58,232 bases of DNA, taken from positions 1 to 58,232 of the forward strand of contig CATXXF010000007.1 in NCBI GenBank assembly GCA_958403395.1. The letters are read 5' to 3'. This document shows positions 51,150-58,232 of the stretch, one piece after another; position 1 is the first letter of the stretch, and each line of letters begins with the position of its first letter. The position numbers and the translations under genes were made by a program. Source of the stretch: an uncultured Collinsella sp. (GTDB lineage: Bacteria; Actinomycetota; Coriobacteriia; Coriobacteriales; Coriobacteriaceae). The notes below the pieces were generated by a model. It had not been told where the DNA came from and searched no databases. It worked only from the letters and a program-made list of their open reading frames with translations.

Positions 51150-51848
51150 TTACGCTGCGCTGGCTTCTTTGTATTCGAAGACTGGTTCTAGGAGGTCTTC
51201 GATGTTGCAGTGTAGGACTTTTGCAATATCCCTCACTGTCGTTACCGAGGCTTCGTTGATGTTTCGCTGGCGCTGTTCGTACATTTGGATTGAACGGAGT
51301 GACACGCCCGATTCATATGCCAGGTCTTGTTGGGTTTTCTTGAGCCTCTTTCTTGCTAGCGCTAGCTTGGTTTGACGAGGTGTTTTCTTCGCCATATCGC
51401 AAACAAGACTCGTCACACGTTCCTCTGAGGCTTCATGCCAGGGGTAGTACAGGTTGCGCAATGCGTCAAACGGAACGACATGCAGCAGATCTTCGAAAGA
51501 CTCTCCTAGGCGCCACTGCAGATATGCCAGCATCCAGCCCGCCCAATATTCCGGCGTCTTCTCAAATCGATAGGTGCAGTCCGGTATAGGCCCGTTTTGA
51601 TAGCCCGACCTTTCGGCGATAAGCGCGAACAGCTCAACGCCCGACTTTCCCGACACTACCCATGCGTTGCCGCGCTCAAACTCGCGAGCTACGCCGCTCA
51701 GGCAAAAGAGTTCAGCAACTTCCGATCCTTCTGCTCCGTAATCGTTAACGGCATAGTCGAAGCAATCCCCGAGGTTGTTCATTGCATCCTCAAGGTAATA
51801 GACGGGGTATGTCCTACTCGGCCCATAATCCGTTAACTCTTGGATCAT
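51150..51848 (-). CDS. HTH-domain partner (putative antitoxin) of the DUF3990 protein
   Basis: 232 residues from the ATG at 51848 (GGGAGGG nine bases upstream), overlapping the end of the DUF3990 gene by 35 bp. The N-terminal 140 residues are a conserved but unnamed domain (FDYAVNDYGAEGSEVAELF, SGVAREFERGNAWVVSGKSG, EYWAGWMLAYLQWRLG). Residues about 160-225 form an XRE HTH (LKKTQQDLAYESGVSLRSIQMYEQRQRNINEA). From memory, this domain pair recurs beside DUF3990 proteins in Firmicutes. Overlap and order suggest a toxin-antitoxin operon whose second protein binds DNA and perhaps the toxin. Low GC compared with its neighbours hints at transfer. Confidence 0.75.
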   Translation of the reverse strand: MIQELTDYGPSRTYPVYYLEDAMNNLGDCFDYAVNDYGAEGSEVAELFCLSGVAREFERGNAWVVSGKSGVELFALIAERSGYQNGPIPDCTYRFEKTPEYWAGWMLAYLQWRLGESFEDLLHVVPFDALRNLYYPWHEASEERVTSLVCDMAKKTPRQTKLALARKRLKKTQQDLAYESGVSLRSIQMYEQRQRNINEASVTTVRDIAKVLHCNIEDLLEPVFEYKEASAA

Positions 51849-52497
51849 TTAAATCAACCCTCCCTGCCATCAAGTCCCTAATGTCGACACCATCAGAGTC
51901 AAATCCGTTTACCGTATCCAGGTACTTTCGTCGAGCGTTCTGTTCTCGCTCAAATCGTTTGGGATAAAACTCAGCTCCCGAGGCCTGCTTCCAATCGCGA
52001 AACCTGATCGCCGAGAACGCGCGCTCACTCATAAGCGCATATTGAATGCCCAAATCCCCCAAAAACATAATGCGCTGCAATTGCCTGAGCGAAATCATGC
52101 CGTTAACGAACTGTCTTGCAAACGAAAAGTAGGAATCGTCGGCGCGATAGCCTCGGATGACGTCATAGGGAGAAATATCAATCAGACAGTTGTCCAGCAA
52201 ATACCGAAGCCCTTCGCGTGCCAGCGGCGTCGAGACATTAAACTCCCGGTTGTCGGCCAAAATCGCAAGCCAATTGAGGATTGAAAACTCCCCAGACTCT
52301 AAATCCAAGACCGAAAGGCCATCCATATCGAGCTCGTATCGATTGGCAATGCCATCAGACTCGGTCCGGCATGCCCATTCCATTGCCATTTCCTCATGTG
52401 GCGTGCAATAAAACCCGCGCCCATAGTCATTGAATTGCCTGCATTTATCCAACGATGGATGTTCGACAACAACCTCCGACCCATGCCAAAGCTCCAT
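51814..52497 (-). CDS. DUF3990 protein, ADP-ribosyltransferase-like putative toxin
   Basis: 227 residues, ATG at 52497 with AGGAGG five bases upstream. The start ELWHGSEVVVEHPSLDKCRQ, followed by NDYGRGFYCTPHEEMAMEWACR, is the DUF3990 hallmark. The His (WHGS) and Tyr (GFYCT) correspond to the H and Y of the ART H-Y-E triad predicted for this family. The C-terminal part ends in a DLMAGRVDLNDPRVNGLW tail. Activity is predicted only from the fold. It is directly preceded by a 20-bp perfect palindrome and overlaps the HTH partner. Confidence 0.8.
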   Translation of the reverse strand: MELWHGSEVVVEHPSLDKCRQFNDYGRGFYCTPHEEMAMEWACRTESDGIANRYELDMDGLSVLDLESGEFSILNWLAILADNREFNVSTPLAREGLRYLLDNCLIDISPYDVIRGYRADDSYFSFARQFVNGMISLRQLQRIMFLGDLGIQYALMSERAFSAIRFRDWKQASGAEFYPKRFEREQNARRKYLDTVNGFDSDGVDIRDLMAGRVDLNDPRVNGLWAE

Positions 52498-52513
52498 ATC
52501 GACCTCCTAAAAA

Positions 52514-52560
52514 ATATCACCCCAGTGATAGTTTACCAATAACTATCACTGGGGTGATAT
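52514..52560 (-). promoter_or_regulatory. Palindromic terminator/operator in front of the DUF3990 gene
   Basis: Perfect 20-bp arms ATATCACCCCAGTGATAGTT and complement with a 7-nt loop. On the minus strand the stem is followed by TTTTTT and then the AGGAGG of the toxin gene. It can terminate engB read-through and, as DNA, offers a symmetric TATCACTGG operator for the HTH partner. Confidence 0.82.
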
Positions 52561-52591
52561 AGATGAGAGCTTTTGAGGGGCTGCAGCCCGA

Positions 52592-53182
52592 TTAGAGGCA
52601 GGCCTCGGCGATGCGCTTTTTGAGTTCGTCGATGCCCACGCCGGTCTGGGAGCTTGTGATGATTACGTTCTCGGCCGGGACGTTGAGTTGCTTTTTGATG
52701 GCTGCTGCCTGGCGGGCCTGCTGGGTGCGGCTGAGCTTGTCGGCCTTGGTGAGGCAAACGATAAAGTTGAACTCGTTGCCCTGCAGGTAGTCGATCATGT
52801 CATGGTCGAGCTTACTGGGGTCGTGGCGAATGTCCACCAGCGATACAACCAGGTTAAAGCTGCGCTCCGAGTCGAAGAAGTCGCCGATGAGCTCGGCCCA
52901 GCGGTCACGCTCGGCCTTGGAACGACGGGCGAAACCATAACCCGGCAGGTCGACGAAGTGCACGTCGTCGGCCTCGAAGAAATTGATGTTGCTCGTCTTG
53001 CCCGGCGTGCTCGAAACCTTGACCAGGTTCTTGCGGCCAAAGAGTTTGTTCATGATAGACGACTTGCCCACATTGGAGCGGCCCACAAAGCTCACCTCGG
53101 GACAGGTGGACTCGGGGATCTGCGAAACCTTGCCGTAGCTGGCAACAAACTTGGCAAGCTGATAGTTAATGGAATCGGCCAT
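52592..53182 (-). CDS. engB: Ribosome biogenesis GTPase YsxC/EngB
   Basis: 196 residues. G1 GRSNVGKSS, G3 DLPGYG, G4 TKAD and G5 SSQTG are present, with the family-specific STPGKTSNINFF switch region. It is needed for 50S subunit assembly in many bacteria. Start ATG at 53182 after AAGGAGTATCC. 39 bp downstream of mtnN, so probably in one operon with it. Confidence 0.94.
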   Translation of the reverse strand: MADSINYQLAKFVASYGKVSQIPESTCPEVSFVGRSNVGKSSIMNKLFGRKNLVKVSSTPGKTSNINFFEADDVHFVDLPGYGFARRSKAERDRWAELIGDFFDSERSFNLVVSLVDIRHDPSKLDHDMIDYLQGNEFNFIVCLTKADKLSRTQQARQAAAIKKQLNVPAENVIITSSQTGVGIDELKKRIAEACL

Positions 53183-53221
53183 GGATACTCCTTGGTCGTA
53201 GATTTTTACAAAACGGGTGTG

Positions 53222-53962
53222 CTATTGCGCGGCGGCGATACGACGAACGATGTCAAGCGTGATGCCGCTCGCGGTGCGAGCGTACTCATCCAGATCGAAC
53301 TCGCGCTCGCAAAACGCGTCATATGCCTCGTCACAATTATCGCTGATAGCGCGCAGCACCAGGCAATCGACACCATTCTTGGCCGCGATGTGCGCAATTG
53401 CCGCGCCCTCCATCTCGACGCAATCGGCATGCGTGGCCTCAATCGCAGCGTTACGCATGGCGTCACCCGTAACAAAGCGGTCACCCGTGGCGATAGTGCC
53501 ACACAGGAACTGCTTGGGGTCCTTCTCCGCAGAATTCTCATCCGCCGAGGCATCCACAAATCCATGCTCGGCAAGCACGGCGGCGGCAACATCAGCCAAC
53601 GCCGGCGTCGAGACAAACTCCTCGAGCCCCGGCGCCGACTCGGCGATGAGCGCCGTGTCAGTATCGAGATAGCGCAGGCACTTGCCTATAACCACGTCGT
53701 TAATATGGAGCTTAGGGTTTAGGCCACCCGCAATGCCCGAAAACACAACGGCCTGCGGGGCATATTTGCTGATGAGATGCTGCGTTGCCGCCGCGGCGTT
53801 TACGGTTCCCATGCCAGCGGTCGTAGCAACAACGGACAAACCGTCGAGCTCGCCGTTGACAACGGTCAAGCCCGCCTCTTGTGCCACACGAGCGCCGTTC
53901 AGTTCTTCTTTAATCTGCGCAACCTCTTTTTCGAGTGCACCGATGATTGCGATGGTAGGCAT
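53222..53962 (-). CDS. mtnN: 5'-methylthioadenosine/S-adenosylhomocysteine nucleosidase
   Basis: 246 residues from the ATG at 53962 (GGGGGATGGT upstream). IGALEKEVAQI contains the catalytic water-activating Glu; TAGMGTVNAAAATQHLI, SGIAGGLNPKLHINDVVIG, VEMEGAAIAHIA and LRAISDNCDE, with the proton-donor Asp, complete the family pattern. An acidic insertion of about 12 residues (DASADENSAEKD) is seen near position 158. It recycles SAH and MTA and can yield autoinducer-2 precursors. Upstream of engB. Confidence 0.93.
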   Translation of the reverse strand: MPTIAIIGALEKEVAQIKEELNGARVAQEAGLTVVNGELDGLSVVATTAGMGTVNAAAATQHLISKYAPQAVVFSGIAGGLNPKLHINDVVIGKCLRYLDTDTALIAESAPGLEEFVSTPALADVAAAVLAEHGFVDASADENSAEKDPKQFLCGTIATGDRFVTGDAMRNAAIEATHADCVEMEGAAIAHIAAKNGVDCLVLRAISDNCDEAYDAFCEREFDLDEYARTASGITLDIVRRIAAAQ

Positions 53963-54084
53963 ACCATCCCCCAAACCCGTGAAAACTGCTATCCACGGTA
54001 TGGTACCAGCATTTTGACTCAACCGCGCAATACGAAGCCGCTAGACCACCGCAGCGCGGGTATCGTAGAGGAGCAAAAGACTTG

Positions 54085-54903
54085 CTAGCCGATGGCGTTT
54101 TTTAGCTCCGCGCGGCGCTTTTTCATGCCGGTCATAACGGCATTACGCAACTCGGGCATGCGCGCGGTATCCATCTGGGGCACGCCCTCGAGCTTATAGG
54201 GAATGCCCAGTTGCTCGTACTTGACGACACCCATCGTGTGATACGGCAGCATTTCCAGGCCCACCACGTTGTGCCATGGAGCGATGAGGCGACCGAGCTT
54301 CTCGCACTCCTCCACCGTGTCGGTAATGCCCGGCACAACCACGTGGCGGATAACGACCTTGATCTTGCGACGGGCAAGCTCATCGCCAAACGCCAGGATA
54401 CGTGCAGGATCGCAGCCGGTCAGCTTTTTATGCTCAGCCGGATCGGCATGCTTGATGTCGAGCAGCACCATGTCGGTCTCGTTGAGCACGGCATCAAACT
54501 TCTCGGGATGGCCGGGATCAAACGCATACCCGCAGCTGTCAAGGCAGGTATGCACGCGGCCATCGGGGTTGTTGTGCATTGCACGGAACAGGTCGGCCAA
54601 AAACTCGGGCTGCAGGAGCGGCTCGCCGCCGGACACCGTAATTCCACCGCTGCGATAGAACTCGTGGTTACTCTGGAACTCATCCATCAGGTGTTCGACG
54701 GTCACCATGGTGCCGCCGTTGACCGACCAGGTATCGGGATTGTGGCAATACGCGCAGCGCATGGGACAGCCCTGAACAAACACCACAAAGCGGATGCCGG
54801 GTCCGTCGACCGTTCCCATCGTCTCGATCGAATGCACGCGGCCAAGGGCAAACGCAGAGTCCTCGGGACGAGCGTCCACACCCTCAAGCGTCATTTCTGC
54901 CAT
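54085..54903 (-). CDS. pflA: Pyruvate formate-lyase-activating enzyme
   Basis: 272 residues from the ATG at 54903 (AAGG-N8; another ATG lies three codons on). The radical SAM motif is CPMRCAYCHNPDTW (CxxxCxxC), with SGGEPLLQPEF for SAM binding and IETMGTVDGPGIRFVVFVQGC in front. It generates the glycyl radical of PFL under anaerobic conditions. The pflB gene is not adjacent in this window, so its partner lies elsewhere or beyond reach. Confidence 0.93.
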   Translation of the reverse strand: MAEMTLEGVDARPEDSAFALGRVHSIETMGTVDGPGIRFVVFVQGCPMRCAYCHNPDTWSVNGGTMVTVEHLMDEFQSNHEFYRSGGITVSGGEPLLQPEFLADLFRAMHNNPDGRVHTCLDSCGYAFDPGHPEKFDAVLNETDMVLLDIKHADPAEHKKLTGCDPARILAFGDELARRKIKVVIRHVVVPGITDTVEECEKLGRLIAPWHNVVGLEMLPYHTMGVVKYEQLGIPYKLEGVPQMDTARMPELRNAVMTGMKKRRAELKNAIG

Positions 54904-55077
54904 TCGCGCTACCTTGCCTCTCCTTGGATGCAACCAATTAAAATGCCAGAGCCATTCTAGCCCATGCGTTTGCGTTTAAACGTCTCAGACTAGAACGGCA
55001 CGTTTTAATCTATCCCCCATCACCATGGCTGGGGTCTACGTCGAGATGTCAGGCTGAAGAACGCTCGCCTGAGGCCT

Positions 55078-55932
55078 TTACGCCTTAAGCGTGAGCACCG
55101 CACCGAAGGCGGTCGGGCCGCAATGGCTCGAGATGACGCCGCCGACCTGAGTCCAGGTAACGTCCCTAAAGCCCAGGTCATGCGCATAGACTTCCATGTC
55201 ATCGCGCAGCTCCTGGGAAAGGCCCACCGAATACGCCAGGCCAATGTGCGAGTAGTCAATCTCGCCCTTCGCAACCATGTGGTCAATAAAGGCACGGGCG
55301 CATTTGAGCATAGAGCCGCGGAACTTCTTGGTTGCCACGAACTTGCCGCCCGTCACCTCAATGCAGGGCTTAATCTTGAGCAGGTGGGCGCCAAGGAATG
55401 CCACGTTGGACAGACGACCGCCTGCCTTAAGGAAGGCTAGGTCGGTAGGAACAAAGCCCAGCAGCACACGGTCCATGACGGAGTTCGTAAATGCAAAGAT
55501 CTCGTCGACGGTGGCATCGGGGTGAGCCTCGATGTATTTGGCAGTCTCGACGACAACGAGCGACTGGCCCACCGAGACAAAACGCGTGTCCATGGAGTAG
55601 ACGTAGTCGCGACCCTTGGCGGCGATCTTCGATGATTGATGGGAGCAGGTCGTTGCCTCGGAATACGCGAGATGCAGAATAGTCGCGTCGGGCTGCTCGG
55701 CATGGATACGGTCATATACGTGCGCAAAATCTGCCGGCGCACAGCCGCTGGTCTTGGGCATCACACCAAACTCGTTGCAGCGCGAGTAAATCTCAAGCGG
55801 ATCGATGGAGCCGTCCTCGACGGTCTCGTCGCCAACTGTGACGTGCATGGGCACGCGCACGATGCCGTAGCGCTCGCAGAGCTCCGGCGTCACATCCGAC
55901 CCAGACTCAACCACGATTACGTACTTGCCCAT
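55078..55932 (-). CDS. DegV family fatty-acid-binding protein
   Basis: 284 residues from the ATG at 55932; the 37 preceding in-frame codons are not family-like. N-terminal VIVVESGSDVTPELCERYGI, with KTSGCAPADFAHVY and the late EVTGGKFVATKKFRG and YSHIGLAYSVG, are DegV hallmarks. DegV proteins bind a fatty acid and in Firmicutes act as FakB, presenting it to FakA kinase. No fakA gene is nearby. Confidence 0.9.
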   Translation of the reverse strand: MGKYVIVVESGSDVTPELCERYGIVRVPMHVTVGDETVEDGSIDPLEIYSRCNEFGVMPKTSGCAPADFAHVYDRIHAEQPDATILHLAYSEATTCSHQSSKIAAKGRDYVYSMDTRFVSVGQSLVVVETAKYIEAHPDATVDEIFAFTNSVMDRVLLGFVPTDLAFLKAGGRLSNVAFLGAHLLKIKPCIEVTGGKFVATKKFRGSMLKCARAFIDHMVAKGEIDYSHIGLAYSVGLSQELRDDMEVYAHDLGFRDVTWTQVGGVISSHCGPTAFGAVLTLKA

Positions 55933-56208
55933 TATTATCACGACCCATCTCAACGTTGGTTTTTCAATACATGACACGCGCCGCCGCACTGTTGCACAAC
56001 AGCATCCAAGCACCAAAGAGACGCCGCCCCTTGCACACAACAAAGGACAGCGTCTCCCTGGAAAACTCTGTGCTTAACTGAGATTTTACACGGTTTATAA
56101 ATGAGTGTTACTTATCCCGCAAACGGTCGCTATACGCGATAAACGGTAGTTCGCTGCGGCAACTGCGACACATTCCGCCCGGCAAGTCCAATCGTGCTCC
56201 ACGCACGG
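55933..56208. other. Intergenic region upstream of degV
   Basis: 276 bp. It contains a GAGACGC / GCGTCTC inverted repeat (56018-56024, 56050-56056) with an internal CCTT/AAGG pairing, possibly an attenuator in the degV leader, and an AT-rich stretch near 56080-56115 that may hold the promoter. No convincing terminator follows the sucrose hydrolase gene. Confidence 0.4.
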
Positions 56209-57657
56209 TTAATGCGCGAGGCGGTAGAAATCCATCGACGCCGCACCCTCGGCATGCAACCCCATCGCCGAAACCGCCGGCGAATAGGTACGGCTCGTAA
56301 GTGCCGCCTCGCCGCTGTTGGCAAAAATCTCGACCATCGTAGTGTCCGAAAGCACGCGCAGGTCGCGAAGCTCGCTGAGCTCGATCGACCTTTGGTCGCG
56401 CCCATAGCCTTCGTCACCCATGTCGAGGGTAAGCATCCCGTCCGCATAACGTACAAAGACACCCTTGCGGATTTCGAGCTCGACCATCTTGGCGCCCTCA
56501 CAGGAAACCACAAGATCAAACAGGCGTCCCGGCTCCTCAACGGTTTCACCGCCTGTCGCGCGAACGCAGTCGCCGCGCATCCTCTCAATCTCGTGCGCCG
56601 GCTGCTGGCAGAGCTTACCATCGCGCATGCTCAGCTCTCGCGGCACCGTCAACGCGCACTGCCACCCGCGCGCCACCGTCGGGTTTTCTGCCGTCGCATC
56701 GGGGCAACCCGACCATCCGATCATCAAACGCCGGCCTGCAGCATCCTCAAAGGACTGCGGAGCATAGAAATCAAAACCGGCATCGACCATCGGGGGCATG
56801 CCCTGCCCGACGATTTTAAAGCTCGGCGCCTCCCAATCGGCCTCGATGGGGAACCACACGCACTGATGCGGATTGCGGTAACGCCAACCATCGGCAGGCA
56901 CACCCTGCGGACAGCAAACGAGAATAAGCTCGCCATCGAGCTCAAACAGATCGGGGCACTCCCACATAAAGCCAAACTTCTCGCCCAACTCAATGCGCGT
57001 CGCATAGCTCCAGTCCTCAAGATTGCGCGAGGTATAGACAAGCACGCAGCCACGGTCGTCTTTCGTACGAGCGCCCAGAACCATGTAGTAGATACCATCG
57101 TGCTCAAGGATCTTGGGGTCGCGCACGTGCGTACCGATATCGTCGGGGTAATCAACCGGTCCAACAGCTATGCACTTCTCGCCCAATTCGTCGGGATTCT
57201 CGGCAACCATATGAATCTGGTTTTGCTCACGGCCCGTCAACACGTAGTCGTAATCATCGCGGTCAAAATGCTTGACGTTGCCGGTATAGAAGTAGTGAAT
57301 CTTGCCATCGCGTACAAAGGCAGAACCAGAATACGCTCCGTTCGAATCCAAATCGGAATCGGGGAACAGCACAGGGCCGTGATTCTCGTACGTCACAAAA
57401 TCCTTTGTCGTCAGATGGTTCCAAAGCACTGGACCGCCATGCGCAGCATCGAACGGATCGTATTGATGATAGATGTGATACGTATCACCAATCTGAACCA
57501 AACCGTTGGGGTCGTTGAGCCAGCCAAGCTCAGGCTCCACATGGAACAGGAGCCTATCGGGGTCGGACGCGATGCGACCAGCCGTCTCATCCTGTCCGGC
57601 ACGCCACTGATCATAGTCCGCGCGTGTCACCTTATTTTTTTGATTAAACATCGCCAT
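56209..57657 (-). CDS. scrB: Sucrose-6-phosphate hydrolase / beta-fructofuranosidase (GH32)
   Basis: 482 residues. Nucleophile motif GWLNDPNGLVQ (Asp), transition-state RDPKIL and acid/base MWECPDLFEL (Glu) are all intact. The five-bladed propeller is followed by the C-terminal beta-sandwich (VELEIRKGVFVRY… to TTMVEIFANSGEAALTSR). There is no signal peptide, so it acts inside the cell. It follows a PTS EIIC gene of the sucrose/glucose family by 95 bp on the same strand, so it most probably splits imported sucrose-6-phosphate. Confidence 0.9.
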   Translation of the reverse strand: MAMFNQKNKVTRADYDQWRAGQDETAGRIASDPDRLLFHVEPELGWLNDPNGLVQIGDTYHIYHQYDPFDAAHGGPVLWNHLTTKDFVTYENHGPVLFPDSDLDSNGAYSGSAFVRDGKIHYFYTGNVKHFDRDDYDYVLTGREQNQIHMVAENPDELGEKCIAVGPVDYPDDIGTHVRDPKILEHDGIYYMVLGARTKDDRGCVLVYTSRNLEDWSYATRIELGEKFGFMWECPDLFELDGELILVCCPQGVPADGWRYRNPHQCVWFPIEADWEAPSFKIVGQGMPPMVDAGFDFYAPQSFEDAAGRRLMIGWSGCPDATAENPTVARGWQCALTVPRELSMRDGKLCQQPAHEIERMRGDCVRATGGETVEEPGRLFDLVVSCEGAKMVELEIRKGVFVRYADGMLTLDMGDEGYGRDQRSIELSELRDLRVLSDTTMVEIFANSGEAALTSRTYSPAVSAMGLHAEGAASMDFYRLAH

Positions 57658-57752
57658 TGACTTTCTCGTCTATAGGGAAGGACGCTCGACTCGCACGAGC
57701 CGAGCGCCCTTCCTCAAATGGACTTATCCGCACATTACGCTGAACGGCTCAA

Positions 57753-58232
57753 CTAGAAGCTGACATCGAAGCCAGCACCAGCGCCCTCTTCATCGGTGGT
57801 CGGAACGCCCTTTGCCTTGTTGTAGGCAAAGATCAAGAAGATCGGCACGATAAAGGCGATAAGATTACCAGCCACATACCACACGAGAGTCTCGGGCGTA
57901 ACGATGAGCAGGCCAAGCACACCGGTCAGACCCTGACCGATAGCGCGCACTTCAAAGAACTTCACGAAGGCACCACCGCAGCCTGCACCGATGCATGCGC
58001 AGATGAACGGAATGATCGAATAGCGCATGTTTGCAGCGAAGATAGCGGGCTCGGAGATACCGACCAGCGTCGGAATAAAGGACGACATGCAGATGTTGCG
58101 CTCTTTGGAGTGCTTCTTGTGAATGAGGTACATGCCGATGGCGCCGCCGCCCTGGGCGATGATGGAAACCGACCAGATGGCCTGGATGTAGTTGAAGCCA
58201 GTCGTGGCAACGAGGTTGGCCTCGATACCCTG
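57753..58232 (-). CDS. PTS EIIC component, sucrose type (5' end outside window)
   Basis: The last 159 codons of a phosphotransferase permease, open to the window edge. Conserved EIIC (glucose/sucrose family) segments: NLVATTGFNYIQAIWSVSIIAQGGGAIGMYL, SFIPTLVGISEPAIFAANMRYSIIPFICACIGAG and GLTGVLGLLIVTPETLVWYVAGNLIAFIVP. The protein ends shortly after the last helix (GVPTTDEEGAGAGFDVSF), so no EIIA domain is fused at the C-terminus. With scrB downstream it should import and phosphorylate sucrose. Confidence 0.88.
   Translation of the reverse strand, partial: QGIEANLVATTGFNYIQAIWSVSIIAQGGGAIGMYLIHKKHSKERNICMSSFIPTLVGISEPAIFAANMRYSIIPFICACIGAGCGGAFVKFFEVRAIGQGLTGVLGLLIVTPETLVWYVAGNLIAFIVPIFLIFAYNKAKGVPTTDEEGAGAGFDVSF

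Noticed and set aside
56194..57660. 488-codon frame opposite the sucrose-6-phosphate hydrolase
   Set aside because: The GH32 catalytic motifs are on the minus strand; the opposite frame has no family features.

Overview
The window is GC-rich, densely coded bacterial DNA with actinobacterial-style codon use. Its gene content fits a gut anaerobe of the class Coriobacteriia, most like Collinsella: an arylsulfotransferase lipoprotein, a very large 2-hydroxyacyl-CoA-dehydratase-type activase, a choloylglycine-hydrolase-like enzyme, a PFL-activating enzyme, a glutamate-type ABC operon and a sucrose PTS with an invertase. The genus is an inference from content; no rRNA or tRNA gene was recognised.

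Layout. 1-6.4 kb: 5' part of a secreted coiled-coil CAP-domain protein with a nine-G tract, a DUF389 membrane protein, an arylsulfotransferase lipoprotein and a 3-hydroxyacyl-CoA dehydrogenase. 6.8-12.3 kb: a 1593-residue activase in an operon with its TetR-type regulator. 12.4-12.84 kb: a 41-codon hydrophobic/basic peptide gene with a convergent promoter, bracketed by two copies of one palindrome; this looks like an undescribed type I toxin-antitoxin module. 12.8-19.3 kb: HAD phosphatase, MFS exporter with TetR and paired operators, amtB-glnK, a CmpB-like membrane protein and an HD hydrolase. 19.6-26.1 kb: dxs, then a five-gene operon coupling a polar amino-acid ABC transporter to a gamma-glutamyl-type amidase. 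26.2-28.5 kb: an Hpt protein and a degenerate GGDEF-REC-HD-GYP response regulator. 28.7-38.9 kb: housekeeping enzymes (radical SAM protein, SEC-C methionine aminopeptidase, D-2-hydroxyacid dehydrogenase, M18 aminopeptidase, phosphofructokinase), a membrane-anchored choloylglycine-hydrolase-family protein and an XRE/membrane regulator. 39-44.1 kb: a MacB/FtsX-type ABC exporter, a GyrI-like protein and a scar joining a broken Abi gene to a ClC channel tail. 44.2-50.9 kb: ogt, then the aspartate family (asd and lysC on the minus strand; thrC and thrB on the plus strand). 51.1-52.5 kb: a DUF3990 ADP-ribosyltransferase-like toxin with an HTH partner. 52.6-58.2 kb: engB, mtnN, pflA, degV, and a sucrose-6-phosphate hydrolase next to a truncated PTS EIIC.

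The most striking property lies between the genes. Nearly every longer intergenic gap holds one or more near-perfect inverted repeats. Several families can be separated: a 67-71-bp palindrome (three copies), a CCTGCC/GGCAGG hairpin (four copies), a TGTGAC/GTCACA hairpin (two copies), a three-fold array of TCTCAATCTGTAACA palindromes, MITE-like elements with 20-28-bp terminal inverted repeats, and large nested palindromes in which the inner core is conserved but the outer arms are not. Many sit directly at stop codons and probably serve as terminators. Others overlap ribosome-binding sites and may control translation.
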